64,000 nt of DNA from Ridgeia piscesae. Its lineage: Eukaryota; Annelida; Polychaeta; Sabellida; Siboglinidae. Each line of letters opens with the position of its first letter. Within the stretch, counting starts at the first letter, position 1. The stretch is taken from NCBI GenBank assembly GCA_025642075.2, contig JAODUO010001071.1:1-64000 (forward strand), given 5' to 3'. This document shows, in pieces, positions 1 to 12,244 of this stretch. Made by a program: the position numbers and the translations under genes. The notes under the pieces are model-generated. The model had not been told where the DNA came from, did no database searches, and worked only from the letters and a program-made list of their open reading frames with translations.

Positions 1-43
<43 letters not shown>
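1..43. repeat. (AC)n microsatellite, cut by the window edge
   Basis: Uninterrupted AC dinucleotides from the first base. The array probably continues to the left of the window. Confidence 0.95.
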
Positions 44-45
<2 letters not shown>

Positions 46-1338
46 TATAACTGCACGAGTTGAACAATCACATGGTGTACTGTTGTATAATAAACCATGG
101 TTATAATTATTATCTGAAAACTATTAAATAGAATCAATTCGTGTGCACACAACATGTAATGTTTGCATAAGGAACACCAGCAGGGTGTGAACCTGCCACA
201 CACAACACTGAATCGATATTACCCTAAACTATTCAAGTGAACAAAATGATTAGATAAACAACTGACAATGCATTTGCATTACAACACAGTATTCTAAATG
301 CAATCAGTCACAACTGTATTTTATATTATTAGAAAATTTTAATTTATATCATCTGACAGGAATACATAATTATTAAAAATCTAAGAACAAGTATGCACAA
401 ATTCACTTTTCTGGATAACACTGCTAACTTTGTTTTAAACTCTTCTTTTGTGGAAACACATCATCCGTCACCATGGCTGTCAAACACCCTGTTTGAACGA
501 TTGTTTCTACCTGAAAAAGTGACAAATTACAAAACCAGTACAGTTGTTTCCCACAAGCATGAGTTCTTAATGGTGGTTATTACAACAGGACAATTTGCAT
601 TGTCTAACAATATCCAGCATTTTCTCTAGTTGATTATCCTCTGTATGTCTAATGACATCCCAAATATGAATAGGGTATGTGTCATTTAATACATATTAGG
701 TTTTATGTGGGTGTGTGTGTAAAATAGTTATGACATTGCTTTATTGACTAATACAATGTAACTTTATAACAGGACTGACGTAGACTTGTTCAAATTAGTG
801 TCTTCGCAAGAGTGACACTGTTGGTGGTTTATCGTGAAAAACAGAAATTGTTAAAAATAAAATCCATGAAATTATGTAATTTATAATATTTATATAATTT
901 AAAAAGAGGGTATCCGGAAGTGGGAGACACTGGGAACATTCTGCCTATAGTACATTAGTACATAGTACAGTATCTAATGTATCTACTTGGGCTCGGGACT
1001 CCGCTTTGGTTGCTCCTTACAACGTTCCCCTGGCGAGAAATGTCACGACCTTCAACCCTCACAACTGACCACTGTGCTACGAGAAAGGGAGGGAGTATCT
1101 GCCCCTAAGCCCGGCGTTCCATTGCCGGATGTGACCCTCCATATTGCGAGCATCACGTGATACACCCTTTGCCACGAGGCATCGAATACACATCAGTTAC
1201 AATTATAGTAAAAATGTCCTTTCTTTATATACCATATAGTGTGTGACTGGCGAGATTGTGGTGTCAACTTGTCTTAACTTAAACTGATATAACTATTTTC
1301 AGTGAAGTTATTTATATTGTAGAATGGCGTTAAAACTT
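44..1338. other. AT-rich non-coding stretch with one CpG-richer patch
   Basis: No exon with good splice signals was found. The segment at about 985-1190 is clearly richer in G, C and CpG than its surroundings and could be a transposon piece or a regulatory patch. The short open frame at 393-629 has no homology that I recognise. Confidence 0.5.
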
Positions 1339-2080
1339 CGTTTATATGTTATATTATATCATATGATACATTAAACATGTTAACATGTGAAACTATAATT
1401 ATTCATCCATGCACAGTTATGGATAGGTATGTTTTACATCAGGCGACGTAAAACCAAGATGGCGCACACATCGTCGCCATTTTGTCCTTTATAAAATGTA
1501 ACAAGGAATTACTTTAAAATGTTGATACATAATTCGTATAATTCCATATAACTCAAATTTGTAAACAAGAATACATAACATAAAATAATACACATATAAT
1601 TAACAGATGTAGACTAAGCCAACTTTAGTTATTTTATTAAAGATATTATCGACACCAATCAACAGTGAACGTAATTTTTTTTCCACATGCGTGTTGGCTT
1701 AAAAAGGCAAAAACATCGTTTATATGTTATATTATATCATATGATACATTAAACATATTAACATGTGAACCTATAATTATTCATCCATGCAGATTTATGG
1801 ATAGGAATGTTTTACAACAGGCGACGTGAAACCAAGATGGCGCACACATCGTCGCCATTTTTCCTTCATAAAATGTAACAAGGAATTACTTTAAATGTTG
1901 ATACATAATTCGCATAATTCCATATAACTCAAATTGGTAAACAAGAATACATAACATAAAATAATAAACATATAACATGTAGACTAAGCCAATTTATTTT
2001 ATTTAAGATATTATCTACACCGATCAGCACAGTGATCATAAATTTTTTCCACATACGTATTAGCTTAAACAGGCAAAAGC
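1339..2080. repeat. Tandem duplication, two copies of about 370 bp
   Basis: Copy 1 (about 1339-1716) and copy 2 (about 1717-2080) align along their whole length. Both begin CGTTTATATGTTATATTATA and both contain the block AAGATGGCGCACACATCGTC, which is followed by GCCATTTT so the block has partly palindromic ends. They differ by scattered substitutions and a few short indels, so the duplication is not recent. I see no coding potential in either copy. Confidence 0.9.
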
Positions 2081-2439
2081 ACTTGTCTCAACAATGGTAT
2101 TGACTATAGGGACAAAAACTAGAAATGATCGAAGTTAGGCAACCTTTCTCATCGGAGTAAGCAATGAATTTAAAGATCTTAAAGATAATACGATATCGGA
2201 CAGGAAGACAATGCAATGACTTTAGAAGCCGCATATAACGAATAAAACATGGCGACCTAGTCTCAATCCATGCTAAGCAATTCTGAACACATTGTAATTT
2301 TGTGATGCTGTTAAAGGTAAAATTATGGTAGAGGGGATTACAACAGAAACATGCATTGAATCACGAATATGATTATATAACTATAATGGAATGTACGAGC
2401 ATTAGTGGTCTTTCTACCACAAACCATATACGTTCATAC
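2081..2439. other. No gene seen
   Basis: AT-rich sequence with no supported exon. If the minus-strand exon just to the right is real, this would be the start of its downstream intron. Confidence 0.4.
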
Positions 2440-2526
2440 CTTCGAGTAATTGCATCGTCCAGTCTGTGCCCGTCCTCGTTGTGTTTCGGCATCTGTTGAT
2501 ATCCTAGTGTCTGCTGACATCTTAAA
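2440..2526 (-). CDS. Possible first coding exon of an unidentified minus-strand gene
   Basis: On the minus strand an acceptor-like TGTGCAG is followed by a short leader, an ATG at 2520-2518 and 27 codons (starting MSADTRISTDAETQRG), then a GTATGA donor after a complete codon. The peptide is polar and hydrophilic and I do not recognise it. No partner exon was found to the left. This may be a chance combination of splice-like signals. Confidence 0.22.
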
Positions 2527-3420
2527 CTGCACATTGTGTGCAGCTTAGTTGAAACCAACTGTCACACTATATTGAGCGTCAAACGTGCATCGTCTGCTGC
2601 ACTCGACCCGAATCTAACAAACCAAGAAACAGACGAAGTTGGCCTTGCACTGTTAACGGGGAGAACTACATTTTGACCCCAACGATTCCATGCTATTGGT
2701 CGTTGCACCCTTCAGTCATTTGTTAATAGAGCTAACTGTCACGTGCAAGTCACCGATATGGCGATGTTGTCAACCCCAGCTATGCCAAGAATGTCCAACA
2801 CCAATTGACGGATTGCATTGTCTGTGTTAAACTGTGATAATGTCAATGAAGCATGGCAATTGCTTTGTATGGCATAGATAGCTTCGACGTTCGTGTAGAT
2901 ATGTGCAAATAGCCATGACCGATATGCGTATATGTGTGTCTTTAAAACACCCACGTTTTCATTGCTATGGTAAAACAGGGAAGACATGGATGGTTGCCTA
3001 CTAACCTTGCAGCCATGTCTGCTTTTGCCGTAGTGATATGTTTTTGGCAGGAGTAGTTAGATTAGATTATTATCATGTGGCCCTTAATCAGCAATTACAT
3101 CAACAAGTTGCGTTTATTTTCAATACACTGTTATGTTATGTTTGGATTAGTATGGATGTTGTTTCTGAAGTAATAAGTGCTTTTTTAAAGAGGTGTACGT
3201 TTGATAAATGTGAACAAAATTTCTGTTTAAAATACACATCTTTTGTCATTTATATTATTTCACTATTGTGTGAAGTGTTGTTATATTTAACCGAACAACC
3301 AAAGAAACGATGTGACTAACAATAGTCACATTACCAGGGGACCATAAAGAGGTATTCATATGAATGTATTGTATAATTAACACGGGGAAATATTAACAAT
3401 AATGTGTATCTATATTTCAG
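2527..3420. other. Intergenic or intronic; weak promoter-like patch
   Basis: The part around 2560-2720 is CpG-richer and holds an ATTGGTCG (CCAAT-type) sequence. A minus-strand open frame at 2739-2987 has a plausible amino-acid mix but no recognised domain. No confident gene is present. Confidence 0.35.
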
Positions 3421-3522
3421 TACGCAAAAGCCATCTGCGACGGAACGGAGACAAACCAAATAGAGCAGGCCGACGTTGCTGGTTTTCGGCCCGCGTTGTT
3501 GCATGAGTTTATAAATCTTTGA
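3421..3522 (+). CDS. Possible terminal coding exon, unidentified
   Basis: A pyrimidine-rich tract ending TATATTTCAG at 3420 precedes an open stretch of 33 codons (starting YAKAICDGTETNQIEQADV, ending FINL) and a TGA. A polyadenylation signal follows about 140 bp later. The peptide reads like a normal protein C terminus but matches no family I know. Upstream exons are not identified. An ATG at 3014 followed by four codons and a weak GTAGTG donor would be in phase, but that is speculative. Confidence 0.33.
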   Translation, partial: YAKAICDGTETNQIEQADVAGFRPALLHEFINL

Positions 3523-3660
3523 AAGTAATCTTATTTAATTATTATTAAATGCAAGGGTTTATACAAAGAGCTTCTATTGTTGTGAATGATATTGTTTGCA
3601 TTTCATTTAACACTACTATTCAACTGTTATGTAACACATACTTACACCAGTCGACATGTT

Positions 3661-3666
3661 AATAAA
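3661..3666 (+). terminator. Polyadenylation signal AATAAA
   Basis: AATAAA lies 139 bp after the stop of the candidate terminal exon, which supports that exon being the last of a plus-strand transcript. Confidence 0.35.
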
Positions 3667-3770
3667 GTTATGTAAGTCTTGAATGCATGACTCATTTCCC
3701 AAAATATATTATTAAACCATTGCCGAGTTGTATTGGGTAAAACCAACTATTTGGATATGGTAACGTCTAG

Positions 3771-3912
3771 ATTTCCACCTTTTGTACTGATATTGAAGCA
3801 CCTCAATGGGATTTATATACTGCAATGTTAAGCCCATCTTTTTTTATTTCCACCCTTTGTACTGATATTGAAACACCTTAATGGGATTTATATACTGCAA
3901 TGTTAAGCCCAT
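3771..3912. repeat. Tandem duplication of 67 bp (75-bp period)
   Basis: Two nearly identical copies (3771-3837 and 3846-3912) contain TTGTACTGATATTGAA and end AATGTTAAGCCCAT. They are separated by a T-rich spacer. Confidence 0.9.
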
Positions 3913-4635
3913 ATAACGCATTTTTGAATAAAATATATAATTCTACAAAACATTCCAATAGGACCACTATAAAAATGTGTTCCATACATGCAAAATAGAC
4001 GCAAATATATGCCATTATAAAAGTGTGATCCACACCCATCCCCTGACGAATTTATTGTACACACTACCTCTATGGGCTATCTACATCACATACACAATTT
4101 AAACCGTATGCATCTAAAATACAGCTTTATTTTAATTTGTTTTCAAAATATAGGGCCTGCCTACAAACTATGCCAATTCGGGCACGTTACATCCAATACA
4201 TTCAGCTAGTAGACAGTTACATATATCTTAAACTACCAGAGTTATATGTCACGAAGACGCGGGGATTTGTATTTAATGCTGCACGTACTACAGACTGCAT
4301 TGAAAACCATGGCTGTAACGAAGCCATTACATGCACAACGCTCTGAGACAAGGACATTAAGAAAACACTGTTTATAAAAAAATACAAGTAACGATGATTG
4401 TGAGGTTTTGTTATGTTTATTAATAATAATTGCAAGAAAGGAAGCGCATCAATAAATGATTAACATAAACTATAATATGCATGGTTCACTTATATGTTAA
4501 TTCGGCAATCACCATGTTTACGCTGGTCACAGTTTGTCACGCATGTAAGAAGTCCATAAACAACACTCAAAACGAGGTGCAACGACATCCTGGACCGGAT
4601 ATACATTCCAGACTGGCTAGTCGCGGGCCATAATG
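3913..4635. other. No gene seen
   Basis: AT-rich sequence. Overlapping open frames on both strands at 4137-4435 carry no recognisable domain or splice context. Confidence 0.5.
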
Positions 4636-4722
4636 TCGCGCTAACCTTCGCCATGAACCGCTAACCTTTTGACATGAACCGCTAACCTTCGACGTTCTGG
4701 ACCGCTCGACGTTCTGGACCGC
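4636..4722. repeat. Short degenerate tandem repeats
   Basis: Repeated blocks of GAACCGCTAACCTT (three partial copies) are followed by two copies of CGACGTTCTGGACCGC. They are GC-rich compared with the flanks. Confidence 0.8.
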
Positions 4723-4912
4723 CACAGCGGGAGGAGCCGCAAAACCGTGTGAGACAATAACCACATATCACTGCACACGGCGGTGCGCTAACAGTTCGTG
4801 GGGGATCAGTAGAGAAGCGATACGCAATCTGGATGGAGAAGATACGATAACAAAGGGATCGTAAAGGGATCGTGAGAGCGGTGTACCCGTTTTTTTCACC
4901 AAGCTTCATCTG

Positions 4913-4913
<1 letters not shown>

Positions 4914-4978
<65 letters not shown>

Positions 4979-5008
4979 TGCGCGTGCGTGTGCTGCGTGC
5001 GTGCGTGC

Positions 5009-5054
<46 letters not shown>
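4914..5054. repeat. Compound (GT)n / (GCGT)n microsatellite
   Basis: TG dinucleotides pass into TGCG tetranucleotides with two TGCTGCG interruptions. The open frames seen here on both strands are artefacts of the repeat. Confidence 0.97.
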
Positions 5055-5057
<3 letters not shown>

Positions 5058-6320
5058 AAGACAATTATCCCCTTTCTTTGGCAATATAAACCTTACGAAG
5101 GTAACCAGTCTGCACTAATTGCCTTTCCGGTTGGGTGCATGAAACCACTGTAGCATCGATCAAAGGGTATTTCAAATTCAAAGATTATCCTAGTTGTACT
5201 TGAAACTATATCCAATAACTCAACGTTTACACATTTCAATTGAACCAATCTAGTGTTACGTAATTTCTAGCACATTGCCAATGACCCGTGTGAAGTTTTA
5301 ACACGTAGAGACATATGGGATTACACAATATCACACTTTTGGTTTGAACTTATAACACCTTGGATTGTTTTGACTACGGAGCTAGCTGCTAACTAAATCA
5401 CTACCTGACAATTTTTCGTCGTAACTCAATATTTCCTTATGCATCCTTCCATATTTTCCACCTACCCGAAAATGTATGTTATCAAATAAACATGTTTATG
5501 CATAGGCATTCAAGGTATCCTAAAATGCGTCATCACGAGAGTTGAAAACAGCGTGCGGAGTCTTTTGGCCAAACGTTCTTCTTAGAAAATGACAATAAAC
5601 CAGTTTGATCGAAATCTTGGCTTCCTTTCAAGTTGGGAATATTGACTGATATATAAGTGACTTCTTTGGTCAGAGACTACACTACGAAATCTGAATATCA
5701 TATTTATACAGCTATACGGCGCTCTATAGGTTGTTCTACACGGAATTAGCCAATGTATTTGTTGTGTTGAAGGTTTGAAAATGGAACAATGTTGAACAGT
5801 ACAATGTTTTGGGTGATATATTGCCAGTAAAACTTGTTTTGAAAATGGTTGTCTACCATTAATATTATTTTCAACAGCGCAGGCCTACACTTTCTTGTGC
5901 TTACAAAAATAACACAACGTGGCTGGCTGGAGACTTGTATAGGCCTATGGCATCAACATTTTTTATAACATTAAGAACATATTACAATAATTAATAAATT
6001 AACGTTTTGTTGGTTCCAGTTTGGCCCTAAGAATAGGGAACCTGTTTTAGAATCACATGTACAGTATACGAGTTCCTACAAGTGTGCCCTTATGACAAGA
6101 AACCGTCAGCTTCTCGAGGCGTGTTTGGTGAAACAACTCCACTCCAGTTAATCCGCTTATCTTTCATCCCCCGAATAGACAATTGATCACACCGGAACAA
6201 ACACCGGAAAGTATGAAGCGAAGGGGGAGTCGATCAAAGCAATTTCACACGGCCCTTTCACGCATACCCTCGGCAGTTATTTATAACTTGTCTGGCACAA
6301 CGGCCCTTCGCACGTTGGGG
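5055..6320. other. No gene seen; upstream region of the next gene
   Basis: Ordinary AT-rich DNA. The last 200 bp (about 6110-6320) become GC-richer toward the promoter at 6330 and may hold upstream regulatory sites. Confidence 0.45.
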
Positions 6321-6329
6321 TGAGTGCCT

Positions 6330-6371
6330 AGAGTAGACCCGAGGGGCGGGGTTGACCTCGGTGTGTATATA
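6330..6371 (+). promoter_or_regulatory. GC-box plus TATA-box core promoter
   Basis: GAGGGGCGGGGTTGACCTCG is a GC box followed by a TGACCT half-site of nuclear-receptor type. A canonical TATATAAG box at about 6365-6372 follows. The spacing fits a transcription start near 6395-6400, where CCAGT/TCAGT-like initiator sequences occur. A clean TATA together with a GC box suggests a strongly regulated or inducible gene; that is inference. Confidence 0.65.
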
Positions 6372-6395
6372 AGCCATGCTGCCGCTCTCTTCGCC

Positions 6396-6512
6396 AGTAA
6401 CCAGACCAGTCATAGCGTTCGCTGTTTTGCACGTGTTTGTCGCATCGTTGTCGTTAAGGATTTACAAGTTTTGTCAAGTCAGCCGGAAGGAGACATCGAC
6501 ACAAAGTCAAAG
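6396..6512 (+). other. Probable 5' exon of the promoter at 6365
   Basis: The exon runs from the predicted start site to a strong AAG|GTAAGA donor at 6512/6513. It contains no ATG in a convincing context and is likely untranslated. The next good plus-strand acceptor leading into long coding sequence is at 14335, so I link this exon to the long protein there. The link is inference; an unseen exon could lie between. Confidence 0.5.
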
Positions 6513-8355
6513 GTAAGAGTCCGGTAAGAGAATGTTGTGGCTGCTTTGAGTTGTATAAGAAAATATGACACGGTACGCTAAGCCTAATTAAGGTTATGAC
6601 ACGATTGTCCTCGGGTCACGATTAGTTAGGTCGGTGCGGTCTCTTATTTTGCAATAACAAATGCTGTAAGGCGAACGCATGCAATTAAAGTCCGAGTGTT
6701 TTTTGTAGTTGAATTCCTATACATTTAAATGAGATTAATTAAAGCTAATAAGGCATTCAGTATAATTGTTTGATAATGGAGATCTCGGCGCTGGGCTATG
6801 CCTAAAGATTTCGAAAAATAATTATATATAATAAAATTAGGATTATATGTCAGCTTTGCCTTTGCTTTGGGCGGCGCACAGCCTATCCAGACCAGTCCAC
6901 AGAAATATTGGATGCTCATCAGTCAACCTCCTTGAACATCATCATGTGACTTATTCCACCAATGGTTGACATAATATAAATTTTTGAATCTAGGAAAATA
7001 GGCTACATTCGGTGTAACATAATTAATTTTTTTTTAATCCTAATTTAAAAATATAATCTCAAATATCTAACAATTCTAGTTTCATAAAAAAAATCCAGTA
7101 AGCTTCTATATCAATAAACTGATATCATCAGGAACTTGTGGAATCCTATGGAATATACCAATCATTAATTTTTTTATGTAATTCTAGCATACCTAGCATA
7201 CCACTTTCTACTGGACCACAGCTGTAACTAATCAGGCTGGTGACAAGTGCAGGGTTTGCTGTTGTTCTTGACAGTGTCAGTGGCCACACAGTCCACTAGA
7301 AGCCACATCACTGTCACCAATCTATCATCATAAAGTGGCATACAAATGACCCTACCCCCCACCCCCTGGCACTGTTAGGGGAAGCAGGGAAGGGTCCAGT
7401 GACAGTTTCCTTTGAACATTAATTAATTGGGTGGTCAGGGACAAATCATTAATTGATCAATGTCAGTTGTGACCTGAAAATCCAGTGGATGTCCTTTCAC
7501 TCAACTTGTGTGGTCCAGTGTCTAGCAGGCAGGCGTTTCAGGTGGGGTGTAAGAACCGCAATTATAAATTATTAATTTGTTGATATGTTCATCATGCTGG
7601 AAGAAGACTATATTAAAGCAAGATTTCTTAGAATAAGAATAATGTGAAATATGGAATCTTGCCTTAATACAAATAAATTGATAAGTGTAATAAGTTTAGG
7701 AATGAATGTAATGTATACAAGGAATATATGGAGAGTTGATTGTGTTATACAACAATAATTATTGTGTGTATACTATAGAGTACTGCATAAGTAGTATTGC
7801 CTTATGAGTATGGCCATTGCTCAATAGGTTTTTTGATGTGTTGTTGTTTTGCAAAACTAAAATCCACTTGTAGAGATGAGAACACCCAACATAGACTTGT
7901 CTAGTAGAGAAGACCTACTAGTGAGTTTGAGGAGGGAGGTAAATTGTTACGGACAGTGACATAATCTGGTCAGTGAAGTTACCTGAAGTGTTGTTAATGA
8001 GACGAACAGACACATGTAGTGGCTACAGTACTGCACGGGATGACCGCTAAGAATATGAAAGTCCACCGTGGGTGGGACTGCAGTGGGACCACACCTGGGT
8101 AGAGTGTCCAAGCCAGGGACAATACGAGTTATATCAGGTGCGCCCTAAATATGGAATAACAGGGATTTGTGGAAGTTTATAGGTGAGGACTGCCTTCTCA
8201 CCTAAAAAATAAAGTTTTACCTACTTGCTTACTGTCAGCAATGATATAGTTATCACTATCACTGTATTAAGTTATATACACAGCGCAGACACTTTTACCA
8301 ACCAAATCACCATTTTCCATCTACAGTTCTCTGTATCTAGACTCGGTACACAATT

Positions 8356-8438
8356 CAAACCAACATGGGTCTTCATATTTCCCCCAGATACACCCAAAGA
8401 CTACTAGTAACTACACTACTGATAACTAACAACATGTT
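8356..8438. repeat. Dispersed repeat family R, copy 1
   Basis: It contains GGGTCTTCATATTTCCCCCA and then a block rich in CTACT/GATAACTAACAACATG. The copies at 13921-14092 have the same order of blocks, diverged by substitutions. Confidence 0.65.
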
Positions 8439-8689
8439 GTAACGTACATCCACCCGATTCCACCGTGTGTAGTTAAAGAAGTGTTCTGGTAGTTGGTGTG
8501 AGTGTAGTCAGATTACTTCTAGTAATTAGTAATATGTAGAAGGAACGATGATCGACAGAAGTCATGGATTCTGATTGCATGTATGGTGGAATTAAAGGAC
8601 ATAAAATCAGGCAGAAGACTGTATAATTAAGGAACGATGACCGGGTTCCGAGAGTCGGACGAACGATAACTGGAAACAGTGCATTCTCA

Positions 8690-8760
8690 TTGTATGTTAA
8701 TGCATATACATGTATAGTGAAGGGAATTTTAGACTTGTTGGTGAGTCCAGCTTCCAGAGA
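8690..8760. repeat. Dispersed repeat, related to 12250-12310
   Basis: Both places share GCATTCTCATTG, then a TATA-rich spacer and GTGAAGGGAATTT, in the same order and orientation. They look like diverged copies of one element about 3.5 kb apart. Confidence 0.6.
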
Positions 8761-8873
8761 TATGTAATTACCACAGTTACTGCAGTCTTATCTTGCTTAT
8801 CACAGAGGGCAAGAGCTGTTACAGCCATGTACCCACATATATAATTTGCGGTGTTCCAACTGGGCATTTCCAT

Positions 8874-10702
8874 GTGACTCGCGTTACATATTTTGACCAT
8901 TCCATGAACACTATTTTGACATATCTCTTATAATAATGTATTTTAAAAGTTCAACTTGTGCATAGAGGAACATAAAGATATAAGGTATTAAATGATGCCA
9001 ACAAATAATTTTTTTATTACATAGTATGATTTTTATTTGAATCTAATCTCAGCGTGACTCGCGTTACAGCAAACGGAAAATCCAAAAACGTCACTTGATA
9101 CATGACAAGTTTCTCCTCAAAGTATAAATGATAGCAAACAATGAATACCCTTGTGTGAAACGCAAATAAATAAGGTTTCAAAAAATGGCATTAGTGATTT
9201 GAAATGTCAATAACATACAAATATATTAGATAATCAGCGTGACTCGCGTTACTGTGACTCGCGTTACATGAAATCCATTATCACAGATAAGTCATTATGC
9301 ATATTTTAGCTTGAGGGAAATCAATTTTTCAGTCTGTAATTTAGGTAAGACACAATATTACATTTAAAAAATACATTAACCTTCTAAAATATTGTATAAT
9401 TTTAAAGGAAGTAATGCATACTTGAACTTTGTTTTAATTCCAGAAAGATTTCATAGTTTTAAAAGAAATACACAAGGTGATTGTTTTTCATAAAAGTTGC
9501 CTTTACAATTATTTTGTAAGACCACTTACATGCAAGTTTTAGTATAAAAACGAACTAAACATGTTGTTATTTCTAGTATAGAACAACTTGACGGCTTCAA
9601 TGTGGACCAGGAATAGCACCTTTGTGTTCATCTGGCTTTGTCATAGACAAGATTATTTGTGATCAGGTGATGCCTCAATTTGAACTGTGCTGTCTTTTCG
9701 CATGACAGCTTTCCACCCTTTCAGAGTTGGTGGGAGTGACAGATCCAAAACAGTCTCTTTGTTTTTGTTGTTGCTTTTGCCAACTGGCATTGTTATTTAC
9801 TCTTGCCTTTTTCAGGGCTCAACATTTGGCTCACATTCTCTTGCCTATTTTTCTTCAGATTCTTTTGTTCAGACAAAAGCAGGTTATGTTCCATTGCCTT
9901 CTTTGCATCATGGCTCTTTGTACTCATTTCATTCTGATGTTTGCAGTAATCTTTATATTTACCTTGAGTACAGAGCTTCAGATGTCTCTTTCACTGTCTT
10001 TCAGCGGCTGTGAATGTCGAGAAAGAACTTGAACTCGGTTCCAGTGAATATGTCAAATGCTTATCAATAAACATACAAGAAATAATTCTGAATGTTATTT
10101 TATTTAAGAGCAACAATTAATATCTTAAACTTCTTATGAAAAACCCATTTATCTGTGTGGGGATAATGTATACAGGTAACTAGTCAATTTGCACCCTTTT
10201 GTTTGTAATTTATTTATTATTCAATTTCTTATTATTCAGTAATGTTGGAAAAGAGATTCACTGGTGATAGATGAAATCAGATTCAAAAAAAGTTTTTAAA
10301 GAAGCATGTGATTTAATAATAAAATGGACCATTAAAGGCTTATGGGATATATTAGTAAACAAATTTATTTTTGAGGCATAATTATCATTAATGAAAACAT
10401 TAATACTGCAGCCTATATTATGCTTTTGCAACAAATTGGTATATGTCTGAGAAGAAGTGAGAAAAATCTAACAAATGCATTGTGACTCGCGTTACAATAC
10501 CTTATTTTTCGTGACTCGCGTTACATGTGACTCGCGTTACACATATTCAGTGTCCAATATCACAGTATAGATTCACTAGATATGGATATAGTTTGTATCA
10601 TTTAATAAGCTATAAAAAGGAGGAGATTTATAATGGGCAGTCTCAGACTACCAAAGGCTGCTGTATAAAATTTAAAATCTCCACTTTTGTGACTCGCGTT
10701 AC
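8874..10702 (+). repeat. Eight dispersed copies of GTGACTCGCGTTAC
   Basis: Exact 14-bp copies start at 8874, 9054, 9239, 9254, 10482, 10511, 10527 and 10689, all in one orientation. Seven are followed by A; the copy at 9239 is followed by T. Four lie on each side of a gap of about 1.2 kb, and two sets are close pairs with a 15-16 bp period. The sequence between copies is AT-rich and not repeated. As RNA each copy can fold as a 5-bp stem (GUGAC/GUUAC with one G-U pair) with a UCGC loop. Function unknown. Confidence 0.95.
9670..10030 (-). pseudogene. Degenerate minus-strand coding relic, probably from a transposon
   Basis: Reading the minus strand gives open pieces in shifting frames, rich in Lys, Gln, Glu and Ser (for example CKHQNEMSTKSHDAKKAMEH and, after a stop, KGWKAVMRKDSTVQIEA). 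They are broken by stops and frameshifts. The composition resembles basic coiled-coil proteins of animal transposons, but I cannot name the family. It lies between the two groups of 14-bp motifs. Confidence 0.3.
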
Positions 10703-12244
10703 ACATAAATCACCACCTCAGTGTAGAAGCATATCATGAAAAATGCAGAACAGACTCAGAAATGTTATTGTCATAATACATGAGACTAAGGCTTAAACAA
10801 ATAACAGCAATTGAGCAAACCAAGAAAGTAACAGAAAATAGGGCTATAAAGGGCCACTAATTATTGACATTTTAGATGAGCGTAATGTTATAATTTTAGT
10901 GCTAATGGTTGAGTGTAGCATTTTCACATAAAGCATTGTGCAAATATTGAATTTTTTTTCTTTCCTGTAACTTTAAGTTATGTCCTATCAAAAACCATTG
11001 AAATTAAATGAATAAAATTTCAGACCATTTTCCAAATTTTCATGGAAATGCCCAACTGCAGAATTTAATGTTTGTCTCCATCATCTAATGATAATTATAC
11101 TGTGTAGTGTGTACCATAATGTCGCTGGATGTAAAAAAGTTGCATACTTTTTAAGTTATTGGCATTTGAAAATCATTACCCCTTAATGTAGGCATCAATT
11201 CACCTGTCATACTTTATCATTTGTGTTGCATCATGCATGAGTAAGTAACTTTATTTCTTCATCCAGATCAACATGATAAAAGATGTAATTCCTAACTAAT
11301 GGAAACAGACCAGGTGGCTACCAGAGAAATATGACACTGGCAGCTGAGTAAATTAACATGTAAATTAACTCCAACATGTAAATGACTTCCTAGATAAAAC
11401 ACAATAAAATGCTAATTGGCTATTTTGGGAAATACTGAAAGAGTAACTTTCCAGGCGTAGAAGCTAATTTTACAAGGCCAGGGTCCAAATGTAATTTATC
11501 AGTAGGGCAGGCTGAAAACATTTGGGTTGAGATTGGGCCCATCATTGGGGTGGCATTCAGATGCTGGGCATTGGTATTATTTTCAGTGTTCACAGTTATC
11601 CAAACAATACGTTTGTTAGATTTCAGTGCAAAGAACTTTGTTTGCTCACATTCCAGTACACAAGATTTAATTTAAAGATCGCATTAGTATAAACGTGGTT
11701 TTATCCAGACAATTTATTTTTCTTCCGTGAAGATGGAAGTTTTAGCATGACTGGCTTTTTTAATCAATTGACATTATTCTAAATTGTCTGCATGTGAAAT
11801 TGTGAAAATGAAATATTCTGCTTATCATTCAGTAGCGTTTTTATATGGACTAAAACATTGCAAAAAGAGTTGCTGGTATTGGTATTGGGCTGGGTGTAAT
11901 TTGTCTGACAATAATGAGAGGGCACTGAAAATAAATTAACATACTGCAGAGGTCTGGCTGTGGTCTGTGGAGAGTAGTGGAGTGATTATTTATAGAGTGA
12001 AGACAATGGACCCATTAATTGTGTGATCCTCTGACACACAGAAACAGGTGTTGACTTAAAACTTGTCAGTGGCCAGGGTTCACTGCTAGTCAGTTACTTC
12101 CACTGTGTAATAAAAGGATGTTTATTTAATGTATTAAGGTCAGAAACTGTTATAGTAAGTATGTGGTATTATTTAAGGATTGAAATTGGTGTAGAAGTAA
12201 ATTGGATTAATTGAACTTAGAAACCAATATAATAATTATATTTA

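Noticed and set aside
4682..5153. Overlapping Cys-Val and Thr-His open frames
   Set aside because: They are produced by the GT/GCGT microsatellite.
9687..10032. Plus-strand open frames with hydrophobic runs
   Set aside because: They are the complement of a Lys/Gln-rich degenerate coding relic on the minus strand. The hydrophobic residues arise from reading AAG/AAA-rich codons backwards.
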